IMG/VR virus record: IMGVR_UViG_3300050821_002998
Coordinates: 1 to 43,892 of that record
Reading direction: 5' to 3' (one strand)
From: a virus
DNA length: 43,892 bases
Shown here piece after piece: positions 7,263 through 13,912 of this stretch (position 1 is the stretch's first letter; each line of letters starts with the position of its first letter). Made by a program: the position numbers and the translations under genes. The notes under the pieces are model-generated. The model ran no database searches and was not told the origin of the DNA. It saw only the letters and a program-made list of their open reading frames with translations.

Positions 7263-8768
7263 TCAGTATCCTGTAATGCGGCTGCGGTTCATTGGGGATG
7301 AACGGTAGTACTCCATCTCCTCCAATTCAATGGGGTCTTCCTCATCAAAGTCATCTTCATCCAACTCAGGCATCTGGTCGAGCCCTACGCAGATGATGGC
7401 CGAGCTATCGAACTGGTCATCGAGCTTCGCCTCGGTCACTCCGGTGAACTTCAGCAACTCCATCTCATAGCCCTGGTACCAATCGGCCTCTTTGTCAAAC
7501 CGGCACAGTCCGGCCTTCATCCGGCGCTGGAAGGACCGACCTCGCGTAGCCTTGTCCTTCACGGACGGGACCGTCACGAAGTTGATCAGCACTTCCTTTC
7601 GTTTAAATACTTCCCGGAGCTGGGGGGAGCGAGTGGCTGGATTCATCTCATTGCGGATGATGGGCCACATCGACTTCCAGATCACACCATCTTCCACGTA
7701 TACGTAGTCGGGATTCCATTGAATTGACATCCTGAAGAGTTCAGTAATCCACTCCAGGGTATCCCAGCGTCCCGTCCGCTGGTCCACGTAGTGTAGGAGG
7801 TTCGTGAGATCTCGACCGGCGCAAGTGAAGGAAGTCCGATTTGCGTTGTCTGCTTTAGATACTGCGAAGTCACATCCAATGTAAAAGCGTTTCTCTGCTT
7901 CATGGTCTTCCTCATTCATGGCTATGAATTGTTGGGGTCGCAGATAGGAGTCAGCCATATCCTGCGGGTCATTCAGGAATTCCTGCGCATAACCGGCTGC
8001 ATCGCCATCCTCCTCAAATTCCCGCCGCTTCAGGCGGAGCTGCTCCTCCGTCCAGCGTTGCGGCCAGAGGATATTGGAGAAGTCATCGTACCCCTCATGG
8101 GCCTTATAGAAGAGGTGCTTCCATACGCCATTCCTCCTGAGACGGCTCAGGAGGCTGTCCTCGTGAAGGATAGTCCCATGTACCCGGATGCGTCCGCCCT
8201 TCGACAGAGCCTGTTTGGCGGCGCGGAAAAACCACCTGCGGAACTTTAGTCGCCTGTTGGCAGACTCTACTTGCTCATCATCTTCCATGTCATCACACAC
8301 GATGAGGTTGGGTCGCTTGCCCTTCCACATCGCACCACGGATCTTCTGCTCCGCACCTCGGGCCAGGATGCGGAACCGATGTCCGTCATCCATCACCACG
8401 ATGATCTCAGTCTTCTGTTCCGTCTCGAAGGACTGCACACCGAACTCTTCCCGCAGATCCCTGTTCTCGTGCAACTCTTCCGAGATGTTGGAGAGCTGCT
8501 CCGCTGCCTTATCTTCCGTACTACCAATCAAGATAACGTAGTCGGAGCGGCGGAATAATACCTCTGCGAGGATATAGTCGAAGGTGAGGCCAGTGGACTT
8601 GGCGTGATCTCGGGGGGCGATGACCATGCAGGAAGAATGATTCGAGGAATACAGTTCCCAAGCTTCCCGGTGGAACTGCGGAGTGGGCATAGGGTTGTCA
8701 TAACGTGGCGAGAGGAACGCGCCAGAGAATCCCTCAATGAGTTGGGCCGATAGCTCAACCAACGGCAT
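7263..8768 (-). CDS. terL: Terminase large subunit (ATPase and nuclease)
   Basis: This 501-residue packaging motor has a Walker A variant APRDHAKST (51-59) and Walker B LIVCDD followed by Glu/Asp (about 155-164). The C-terminal nuclease has an RNase H-like acidic set: GCDFAVS (Asp300), YVEDG (Glu359/Asp360) and LDDQFDSSA (Asp450/451/454). It pumps DNA into the head through the portal and cuts it. The start at 8768 overlaps the upstream virion-protein gene by 14 bases. Length and motif order are normal. The long acidic C-terminus (about 465-490) may be a docking tail. Confidence 0.95.
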   Translation of the reverse strand: MPLVELSAQLIEGFSGAFLSPRYDNPMPTPQFHREAWELYSSNHSSCMVIAPRDHAKSTGLTFDYILAEVLFRRSDYVILIGSTEDKAAEQLSNISEELHENRDLREEFGVQSFETEQKTEIIVVMDDGHRFRILARGAEQKIRGAMWKGKRPNLIVCDDMEDDEQVESANRRLKFRRWFFRAAKQALSKGGRIRVHGTILHEDSLLSRLRRNGVWKHLFYKAHEGYDDFSNILWPQRWTEEQLRLKRREFEEDGDAAGYAQEFLNDPQDMADSYLRPQQFIAMNEEDHEAEKRFYIGCDFAVSKADNANRTSFTCAGRDLTNLLHYVDQRTGRWDTLEWITELFRMSIQWNPDYVYVEDGVIWKSMWPIIRNEMNPATRSPQLREVFKRKEVLINFVTVPSVKDKATRGRSFQRRMKAGLCRFDKEADWYQGYEMELLKFTGVTEAKLDDQFDSSAIICVGLDQMPELDEDDFDEEDPIELEEMEYYRSSPMNRSRITGY

Positions 8769-9381
8769 AGAAAGCCCCAGTCATCTCCACCTGAAATCGA
8801 TTCACCGCATTCATCCCCACCTGAAGTACTTGATTACCTAAGAATCGAGTTTGCAGATTAGTAGCCATAGTATAGATAATGCCATACCTATCCCGTTGCA
8901 TCCGCATCAATAGTGTATTACCCACCAAATAAAATAGTAGGATATCGGTTCCCCCACCATTGATGGCGAAGGCTCGCTTGTCATCAAGAGAACATCTAGG
9001 AGTAATAGCTCCAGCCTCTAAGGTGGTGATGGTGAATCCAGGAATGGTGGGATCATACCAATAGAATCTCGCTACACCATTCTGGGTGTAAGCGAAGAAG
9101 GGATGCATATTCTGATCGAACGTCAGGGATAATTGAGTTACCCCCGGAACAGTTAGAACTAGAGTGGGGGAAGTATTGGGAGCAGATAGGTAGATATTAC
9201 CATTGGTTATATTATCAATGGTTGCTGTCCAGGTTTGCACTTGCATCCCCTGAGAGGGATCTTCCAGCCCAACACCTCCCTCCTCCACATCCGTTACCAC
9301 TCCAATAGGATTAGGGACATTCCTAGGAGGCAAGAAGGGTGCATACTCCACTGTGGTGGAGAACACATTACCCGGCATCAT
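8755..9381 (-). CDS. Hypothetical virion protein upstream of the terminase (208 aa)
   Basis: The protein is beta-rich with many aromatic residues, for example GVARFYWYDPTIPGF, ITPRCSLDDKRAF and ILLFYLVGNTLLMRMQRDRY. I recall similar proteins in fibre/structural neighbourhoods of podoviruses without assigned function. GGAG lies ten bases before the ATG at 9381, and a second ATG follows directly. It lies three bases after a fibre-like gene and overlaps the terminase start by 14 bases, so it belongs to the same transcript. A surface or fibre-associated role is inferred from context. Confidence 0.7.
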   Translation of the reverse strand: MMPGNVFSTTVEYAPFLPPRNVPNPIGVVTDVEEGGVGLEDPSQGMQVQTWTATIDNITNGNIYLSAPNTSPTLVLTVPGVTQLSLTFDQNMHPFFAYTQNGVARFYWYDPTIPGFTITTLEAGAITPRCSLDDKRAFAINGGGTDILLFYLVGNTLLMRMQRDRYGIIYTMATNLQTRFLGNQVLQVGMNAVNRFQVEMTGAFYAVG

Positions 9382-9384
9382 AAC

Positions 9385-10383
9385 TTAGTTGCTCCAGCCA
9401 ACGTTGATCACAATTTGCATAGTCTGTGCGTTGGTTTTACCTATGGCAGGGCTAAAAGAGATTTGCAGAGGGGATGAAAAACTACCGCCAGAAGTAGTAT
9501 TTAATACCGTCATTGCTCCTACCGAGTTAGAGGCAGTAACAATTGCAATGGGTAAGGTATACGTAAAGGATTGAAAGAATGTTCCCGCAGTATAGGTAGC
9601 TAAAGATACCGTGGTAGATCCAGTCATACCTGTGGCGGTACCTGTGGGAGTACCACTGGGAAGCCCAAGAGCAGAGCCAGAAGGATAAATATTATCATTA
9701 ACACCACTAGTAATAGCGGAGTTTAATTTGGCGTAAGAACTACCCGATTGCCATCTGGGATTGGTAGCATTCGCTGATAGCAAACTATAGTTGACTGTAG
9801 TAATGGTACCATCAGTATTAAGGGAGAATGATCCCGTCAGAGGTGTCTGAATGAGGAAAGTGGTAATGGTATAGGTAACTTGTAGGATCTCATTACTGAG
9901 AATGGTGATGGTGCCCGGGGAGCCCCCAACCATAATTAGTGCTCGGGAAAAAATAGGGCTACTACTAGTAGGGGTCGTAGAGGTAGTTTGCCCCACGGCA
10001 GGGGCTACCATGCCAATTTCAGTAAGATTCCCCGCAGCCGCGCCCACCCCAAACTGGTAAACGGTGGTGGAGGTCACTGTCCAAGCAGAGGCCCCAGAAT
10101 AACTATTACTAAAGGTAGTAACGTTAGCCGTGCCTGCTAGGAACGTTTGGAGGCTAGTGTCTGTAGCAGAGGGCGGATTTGTACCTGTTCCCACAACACA
10201 TCCATAGTACACAACATTATTGGGGGAGGATGCCGGGCCCCCCGTAGCGATAAAGTTCAAACCCTGATTAACAATCAGGTTGTCAAAATCAGCAATGCGC
10301 CGCACATCCCCGGTATCGGCGTTAATTGCCTCTAGCAGGAAGTGCCCGCGCAGCCTCATCTTCACATTAAGTTCGAGTGCCAT
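9385..10383 (-). CDS. Fibre-like virion protein (332 aa)
   Basis: The N-terminal part carries IADFDNLIVNQGLNFIATGG (about 31-50), a segment seen at the start of many phage fibre and surface proteins. The rest is low-complexity Ser/Thr/Gly/Ala with beta-strand character, as expected of a trimeric fibre or head-surface spike. It has no catalytic motif. It lies downstream of the repeat-bearing gene at 10391 and upstream of the 208-aa virion protein. Whether it sits on the tail or the head cannot be told from sequence. Confidence 0.7.
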   Translation of the reverse strand: MALELNVKMRLRGHFLLEAINADTGDVRRIADFDNLIVNQGLNFIATGGPASSPNNVVYYGCVVGTGTNPPSATDTSLQTFLAGTANVTTFSNSYSGASAWTVTSTTVYQFGVGAAAGNLTEIGMVAPAVGQTTSTTPTSSSPIFSRALIMVGGSPGTITILSNEILQVTYTITTFLIQTPLTGSFSLNTDGTITTVNYSLLSANATNPRWQSGSSYAKLNSAITSGVNDNIYPSGSALGLPSGTPTGTATGMTGSTTVSLATYTAGTFFQSFTYTLPIAIVTASNSVGAMTVLNTTSGGSFSSPLQISFSPAIGKTNAQTMQIVINVGWSN

Positions 10384-10390
10384 AAGTGCC

Positions 10391-10747
10391 TCAAGTAACT
10401 ACGCAAGATTGTACTGAGCCCGTCCAATGTAAGGTCTCCGGATAACTATACGAAATCAATATGGTAGTTACCGTGGAGGATACAACTGCGCCAGTCCAAT
10501 GGGTTGTTTCGGGATAAGTATATAGAATCAAGGTCGTCATGACCGAACTACTAACTACAGAACCAGTCCAGTGCAGAGTCTCGGGCAATACATAGGGATA
10601 TAGCCCAGAAGTCACCAATGCTGTAGGAACACTCCCGATCCAGTGTATTGTATCTCCTAAGTCATAATCTCTGAAAGTTAGGTTGACTAGACAACTTTGA
10701 ACACTCCCAGACCAATGTAGCGTATCCGCGTCGAGATATGGATACGG
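10391..10747 (-). repeat. Five in-frame 72-bp repeats (24-residue units)
   Basis: The repeats cover the second half of the 238-aa structural gene. The tryptophan of each HW[S/I/T]G core is spaced exactly 24 residues from the next across five units. The last two units are most alike and the first two most divergent, as expected of stepwise duplication. Copy number could change by recombination or slippage, changing the length of the encoded rod. Confidence 0.85.
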
Positions 10748-11107
10748 TTGACTGGTGAAGTAGTAGGGAATGAAGGCCCCAGTGGCCGGGTAATTGTTTG
10801 GCAGCACGGCTTGCCGTGCGGTGAGAGTGAGGCCTCGTGAGAGGTTAGTCACCACATGGATGACCACTACATAGATACAGCCGGGTACCCCCTGTTGTAG
10901 CCCTTGCGATACTACATTCCCTATCAGGGTAAAGGGAGTGACTAGGATGGCGGACGCGTTGGGATCAACGCCAGTATCGAGGAACACGGAGACAGACACA
11001 TTGCCGGCAACGAACGATTCCCCTGGCTGGAGCTGCCCTGTGAAGTCCGCTACAAACTGATGTATCTCTGCTTGGTACTTAGAGGACAGGACAACCGAGT
11101 CCGTCAT
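10391..11107 (-). CDS. Repeat-bearing structural protein with adaptor-like N-domain (238 aa)
   Basis: Residues 1-100 resemble the whole 109-aa protein of the next upstream gene; both contain a pattern like GE..V...V.V....G.DP..SAI, then a VSQ motif and a GV.G..Y strand. The C-terminal half (from about 121) consists of five units exactly 24 residues apart, each with a core like YPETLHWTGSV. The HW pairs fall at 131, 155, 179, 203 and 227. Such regular beta repeats suit a fibre shaft or host-binding rod. It lies between a fibre-like gene and its own short paralog. The specific role is unknown. Confidence 0.75.
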   Translation of the reverse strand: MTDSVVLSSKYQAEIHQFVADFTGQLQPGESFVAGNVSVSVFLDTGVDPNASAILVTPFTLIGNVVSQGLQQGVPGCIYVVVIHVVTNLSRGLTLTARQAVLPNNYPATGAFIPYYFTSQPYPYLDADTLHWSGSVQSCLVNLTFRDYDLGDTIHWIGSVPTALVTSGLYPYVLPETLHWTGSVVSSSVMTTLILYTYPETTHWTGAVVSSTVTTILISYSYPETLHWTGSVQSCVVT

Positions 11108-11109
11108 GC

Positions 11110-11439
11110 TTAGTACATATCCGTATTATTGATCACTGCTAGGTAGGCTTGATTGAGGAAGGTGTTACTAAGGCTGGTGGTGACGCTGCATACCAAGAGA
11201 TAGACAACTCCGCTCACCCCATTGATCACTGTCTGGGAGACGGCTAGTCCCTGGTTGATGGACCACTGAGGGGTGCCGGATAGGATGGCAGAGGGGGAGG
11301 GATCAGTGCCGGTATACACGGTGACTGTAACGATGGCACCAACAATCAACTCCCCAAAGGCCATCTGATCCTGAAAAGGAAAAACAGGTACCAAGACATC
11401 TGATACCTGTTTGCTGGGCAATTGGAGGTTGGCTGTCAC
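11110..11439 (-). CDS. Small structural protein, fibre-adaptor-like (109 aa)
   Basis: The product is a compact beta-rich domain including GELIVGAIVTVTVYTGTDPS and GVSGVVYLLVCSVTTSLSN. Its layout recalls the small domain found in phage fibre-tail adaptor proteins, but I cannot confirm homology by eye. The same domain forms the first 100 residues of the downstream 238-aa protein, so the pair arose by duplication. The start is GTG at 11439, overlapping the stop of the 61-aa gene (GTGA). A joining or adaptor role is inferred. Confidence 0.7.
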   Translation of the reverse strand: MTANLQLPSKQVSDVLVPVFPFQDQMAFGELIVGAIVTVTVYTGTDPSPSAILSGTPQWSINQGLAVSQTVINGVSGVVYLLVCSVTTSLSNTFLNQAYLAVINNTDMY

Positions 11440-11621
11440 CAGGGCTTGCTCGACTTGTTTACCCGAGGATTGACCTTGCCTCCGGTGTACTCATGCATCG
11501 GCTTACCATTCTTCCCATTAGGAATGGTCTTGCCCTGAGCTAGCATCTTGTGCTGGTTCTCCACATTCGTCTCCGGGGCGTTCATCACCGTCTTGCACGA
11601 CTCGAAACTCGGCATCTTCAT
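11436..11621 (-). CDS. Small basic protein overlapping the terminase small subunit (61 aa)
   Basis: This hydrophilic protein begins MKMPSFESCKTVMNAPETNV, contains NGKNGKPMHEYTGGKVNPR, and ends basic. It has no known domain. The first 104 bases lie inside the end of the terminase small-subunit gene in another frame; the rest is unique. The frame is open further upstream, but that part is just the shadow of the terminase gene. The ribosome site is weak (GAG), so the exact start is uncertain. Its stop overlaps the GTG start of the next gene, supporting a real, coupled gene. Confidence 0.6.
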   Translation of the reverse strand: MKMPSFESCKTVMNAPETNVENQHKMLAQGKTIPNGKNGKPMHEYTGGKVNPRVNKSSKPW

Positions 11622-12129
11622 ACTGTTCACTCTGTGAGTTGTGTTGGGGAGCCCGTGAAGCGTTGAGGGATACCAACCGCTCCGCGAGTCGGAGTAGGCG
11701 CTCCGCGCTGCCTTCGGCCTGCTGCTCCGCGCCAGATCCCGGACCGAGGCGCTTCGTGAGTTCTCCGTGGAGTCTCGCAGCCTGCATCTTCTCTTTATAG
11801 TTGCCCTGCTGCAAGGTCTCCCCCACAGCATCCACCACAGCGGAGAACTGCCCCTCCAACTGGATGCCCGCTGTAGCGCACATATCCCGGATGTACTGCT
11901 GGATGAGGGGCTGCTTGGCCAGCATGGTGACATACTCGGGAGTGCAGCCGCAGGCTTGGGCGATGTGACCTCTCTTCATCCCCTGCGCCATGAAGGCACA
12001 GATCTGTTGGTGACGGGGGGTCATCTTACGAAGGAGCCAGCCCTGCCCACCGACCTCGCTCTGCTCCTCAGGGGATAGGAGATCGCGGGTGGGGTCTGCT
12101 GACGGGATGTTGGCAGGCAGGGCTGACAT
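11518..12129 (-). CDS. Terminase small subunit-like protein (helix-turn-helix)
   Basis: The 203-residue protein has a helix-turn-helix-type region near residues 36-80 (MTPRHQQICAFMAQGMKRGH, then CGCTPEYVTMLAKQPLIQQY). An oligomerisation-type helix follows, then a charged, probably disordered C-terminal tail. This layout is that of small terminases, which recognise the packaging site and deliver DNA to the large subunit. It is at the beginning of the late operon, but four fibre/structural genes separate it from the large terminase, an unusual arrangement. A general DNA-binding regulator is the main alternative. Confidence 0.7.
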   Translation of the reverse strand: MSALPANIPSADPTRDLLSPEEQSEVGGQGWLLRKMTPRHQQICAFMAQGMKRGHIAQACGCTPEYVTMLAKQPLIQQYIRDMCATAGIQLEGQFSAVVDAVGETLQQGNYKEKMQAARLHGELTKRLGPGSGAEQQAEGSAERLLRLAERLVSLNASRAPQHNSQSEQYEDAEFRVVQDGDERPGDECGEPAQDASSGQDHS

Positions 12130-12137
12130 AACTGATC

Positions 12138-12323
12138 TCAGTAACCGGGGTGACGGCCAGGGGCCTTCGGTGCCTTCTTAGGCCCCTGAGCTTTCTCAAT
12201 GCGGATAGCTGGCCTCTTAAGGGTAGGGGCATGCATCTTAGTGAAGTCATTGTTCAACTTCGCCACATGCACCTTGGGGACAGCCATCTTCCCCGTCTGG
12301 AAGCCCTTGTACACATTACGCAT
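12138..12323 (-). CDS. Small basic hypothetical protein (61 aa)
   Basis: The protein is strongly basic (about one residue in four is Lys, Arg or His) and has a proline/alanine-rich C-terminus (KKAPKAPGRHPGY). The ATG at 12323 follows GGAG by seven bases and overlaps the end of the upstream gene by eight bases. It might bind nucleic acid because of its charge, but it has no recognisable fold. It is one of four small genes leading the late operon. Confidence 0.6.
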   Translation of the reverse strand: MRNVYKGFQTGKMAVPKVHVAKLNNDFTKMHAPTLKRPAIRIEKAQGPKKAPKAPGRHPGY

Positions 12324-12507
12324 CTTCTTTCTCCGCGTAGCCCGTTAGATTTCCCCCATGATAGCGGGCAATCACGTAAGCATTAGCGCTACCACTAAAC
12401 AGTATTTTGTATTCAATACTACCAGTGTCAGAAGGCAAAGAATTGAAGCAATCTTGCCGATCCAGCCAAGTTCGTACCTTATCGGGATGCACCAGACTAA
12501 AGTCCAT
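12316..12507 (-). CDS. Small hypothetical protein, KTSC-like (63 aa)
   Basis: The start at 12507 follows GGGAG by six bases; the open frame upstream overlaps the previous gene and is not used. The product ends with a strand pattern, SIEYKILFSGSANAYVIARY, then GGNLTGYAEKEDA. It faintly recalls short phage proteins of the KTSC type (Tyr-X-Tyr strand followed by Val/Tyr), but the Lys-Thr-Ser-Cys order is not present. I therefore leave function open. It overlaps its upstream neighbour by 11 bases. Confidence 0.6.
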   Translation of the reverse strand: MDFSLVHPDKVRTWLDRQDCFNSLPSDTGSIEYKILFSGSANAYVIARYHGGNLTGYAEKEDA

Positions 12508-12664
12508 CACGATCTCCCTGCTTGGGAGTCTCAAGGCAAGTGGGGTCGGATGCGAGAGCCTGCTGCACCCTCTCAAGTTGAGTGCGCTGCTCCGAGGTAA
12601 GCATAGTACGGAGAAACTCATCCCGAGACACGGGACGCTGAATCTTCATGACAGCAGGGCTCAT
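12497..12664 (-). CDS. First gene of the leftward operon, hypothetical (55 aa)
   Basis: This is the first leftward gene after the control region. The ATG at 12664 has GGGA six bases upstream and is about 22 bases after the predicted transcription start of the leftward promoter at 12693-12720. The product is helical and charged (SRDEFLRTMLTSEQRTQLER), with no known domain. It could be a regulator because of its leader position, but that is speculation. Confidence 0.6.
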   Translation of the reverse strand: MSPAVMKIQRPVSRDEFLRTMLTSEQRTQLERVQQALASDPTCLETPKQGDRDGL

Positions 12665-12692
12665 AACACTTCCCATAGTGGAGCGCAAGCTC

Positions 12693-12720
12693 ATTATACA
12701 CAACATATAGGGAGGCACAA
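12693..12720 (-). promoter_or_regulatory. Candidate leftward (late) promoter
   Basis: Read leftward, a perfect -10 box TATAAT occupies 12698-12693. Sixteen bases before it is a weak -35 (TTGTGC, matching only the first three consensus bases). The spacer and -35 lie within two tandem copies of a 17-19 bp sequence, suggesting that an activator or repressor binds there. Transcription would begin near 12686, just before the first late gene at 12664. Confidence 0.55.
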
Positions 12721-12735
12721 CATGTAGGGGGAGGC
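12700..12735. repeat. Two tandem 17-19 bp repeats at the leftward promoter
   Basis: The unit ACAACAT(A/G)TAGGG(GG)AGGC occurs twice back to back (12700-12716 and 12717-12735). The copies differ by one substitution and two extra Gs. They cover the spacer and -35 region of the leftward promoter, so they are good operator candidates for switching late transcription. Confidence 0.65.
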
Positions 12736-13150
12736 AACGCCCTTATTTATAACTATAATAATGACAATCATACTACCAGAATTTGAAATGTTCGGCGCGT
12801 AGGAAGGCCGGATATATGTTTTTTCGCGCGATGCTTTTTGCCCCTCCTATGCCCTTTAGTTTCTCAGGACGGTAGTTTCCCTGATATTTAACGTATGCAT
12901 AACTATTAGGAGGGCTGCTACGTTGTCTGCTGGTAGTAGTGGTGCTGTCGAGTGGCATAGAACCGAACTGTGCTCGATTAAAAGGAGTGCCCTAGCTATA
13001 CCAGCCAGTACATTAATACATCCAGGTAAGGGGAGCTGGGCTAGTAGCAGTCCCAGTCAGCCTGACATTACTATACTACTACATAATATAAGTATAGTTA
13101 CACATGAGACCAACGTCGAGCTGGGTGTAATTCTGCTGGGTTAGCAGGAC
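12736..13150. other. Non-coding control region between divergent operons
   Basis: About 400 bases are without a convincing gene. A leftward frame of 61 codons (12773-12958) and a rightward TTG-started frame (12923-13144) exist. Neither has a ribosome site or a protein-like composition strong enough to call. The segment is locally AT-rich (for example 12742-12775) and has no obvious long repeat. It separates the two operons and is a reasonable place for an origin or control sites, but I see no specific origin signature. Confidence 0.5.
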
Positions 13151-13291
13151 ATGAGTACACCAGAAAGTAGCGTAGCTCGACTGCAAATACTCACCAGTCC
13201 ACTAATTACTACCATGATTAGGCTCGCCAGGGAAACAATGGGAGCTGTGAGTCCTGAATTGTCACCATATGGGAGAGGAATACGTGTGTAA
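13151..13291 (+). CDS. Possible small ORF in the control region (46 aa)
   Basis: An ATG at 13151 opens a 46-residue frame with a plausible helix (LITTMIRLARETMG). AGGA lies only one base before the start, which is too close for normal initiation. The strong rightward promoter is downstream of it, so it would need its own promoter. I list it because the amino-acid composition is protein-like; it may be fortuitous. Confidence 0.25.
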   Translation: MSTPESSVARLQILTSPLITTMIRLARETMGAVSPELSPYGRGIRV

Positions 13292-13343
13292 GTATGTAGG
13301 TATGTAAATGTGTAAGATTAGTCAATAGGGGGTACACGAAGTT

Positions 13344-13376
13344 AAAAAAAAAAAAAAAAAAAAAGCTTAAGAGCTT
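13344..13376 (-). terminator. Leftward terminator-like hairpin with a 21-base homopolymer
   Basis: The plus strand has 21 consecutive A residues (13344-13364). Read leftward they are a T21 tract, preceded by the small hairpin AAGCT-CTTA-AGCTT (13376-13363). Stem and tract together look like a factor-independent terminator, although the stem is short and AT-rich. It would keep leftward transcripts from the early region out of the control region. A T-tract this long is exceptional, and its exact length may be uncertain in the assembly. Confidence 0.45.
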
Positions 13377-13403
13377 GTAGACCCCATTTACACATCTTAC
13401 CTA

Positions 13404-13433
13404 TTGACACCACTGACAGTCCGTGAGTATAAT
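13404..13433 (+). promoter_or_regulatory. Strong rightward sigma-70 promoter
   Basis: A perfect -35 TTGACA (13404-13409) and a perfect -10 TATAAT (13428-13433) are separated by 18 bases. This is the only consensus pair I found in the window. The first gene it serves starts at 13483. The -35 overlaps the motif CTATTGAC. That motif occurs inverted at about 13320-13327, together with TGTGTAA/TAAGAT motifs on both sides of the A-tract, so regulator binding is possible. It probably directs early transcription by host RNA polymerase. Confidence 0.85.
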
Positions 13434-13482
13434 CCCTCACACAATCCACCATCAGCCCAGCTGCTTATAGACTGGAGAAGTC

Positions 13483-13737
13483 ATGAAGAAGTACCCCGAT
13501 AGAATAAAGCCTCCTGCAACTATTCCAGCTCCGCCAGGACGAAGATTCTTCCTGCAAGGATATTGTGCCTATCAGATGGGCAAGGACTCTGCTCAGTGCC
13601 CCTACGAGAAGTGGACAGGCGAGTACAGGTATTGGATGGCTGGATGGTTTGTCTTACATGAAATCCACGCCGGTCGTCGTGATCCACACGACTGGCAGCT
13701 ATCTAAAGAGACTTGGGAGGAATTGACCCGTGAGTGA
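13483..13737 (+). CDS. RMF/CrpP-like small protein (84 aa)
   Basis: Residues 26-60 (GYCAYQMGKDSAQCPYEKWT, then a W-x-x-G-W at 51-55) follow the pattern of bacterial ribosome modulation factor: Gly-Tyr...Gly...Cys-Pro-Tyr...Trp-Leu-Gly-Gly-Trp. RMF binds 70S ribosomes and drives their dimerisation into an inactive form; CrpP-type relatives exist on mobile elements. The gene has a proline-rich N-terminal extension of about 20 residues. It is the first early gene, 50 bases after the strong promoter, with GGAG five bases before the ATG. A role in ribosome takeover is inference. Confidence 0.7.
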   Translation: MKKYPDRIKPPATIPAPPGRRFFLQGYCAYQMGKDSAQCPYEKWTGEYRYWMAGWFVLHEIHAGRRDPHDWQLSKETWEELTRE

Positions 13738-13912
13738 TGCAAAGCAAGACCTCGTACGCCATGCGCAAACTGCGTTGGGCGAAGTAGCTACCCTATCCCG
13801 CAAGCTAAAGGCTGTGTCTGGGGCAGGTCCACTACTCATCAACGCCACAGCCGACAAGGCTCGCCGGGCCATTGAGAAGCTCCTCAAGGAAGTGGAGGAT
13901 CTCCACCTATGA
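13730..13912 (+). CDS. Small helical hypothetical protein (60 aa)
   Basis: The start is GTG at 13730, with GGGAGG nine bases upstream, overlapping the stop of the RMF-like gene. The protein is almost entirely helical (DLVRHAQTALGEVATLSRKL and a C-terminal Lys/Glu helix), which suggests a small bundle or coiled coil. No family is recognised. Overlaps on both sides show it belongs to the early operon. Confidence 0.7.
   Translation: MSDAKQDLVRHAQTALGEVATLSRKLKAVSGAGPLLINATADKARRAIEKLLKEVEDLHL

Noticed and set aside
11622-11933. Longer version of the 61-aa gene reaching to 11933
   Set aside because: The extra part is a Ser/Arg-rich shadow of the terminase small-subunit gene.
12773-12958. 61-codon leftward frame in the control region
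   Set aside because: No ribosome site precedes its start, and it lies upstream of the leftward promoter.
12923-13144. 73-codon rightward frame in the control region
   Set aside because: It needs a TTG start without a ribosome site, and its composition is unlike the other genes.
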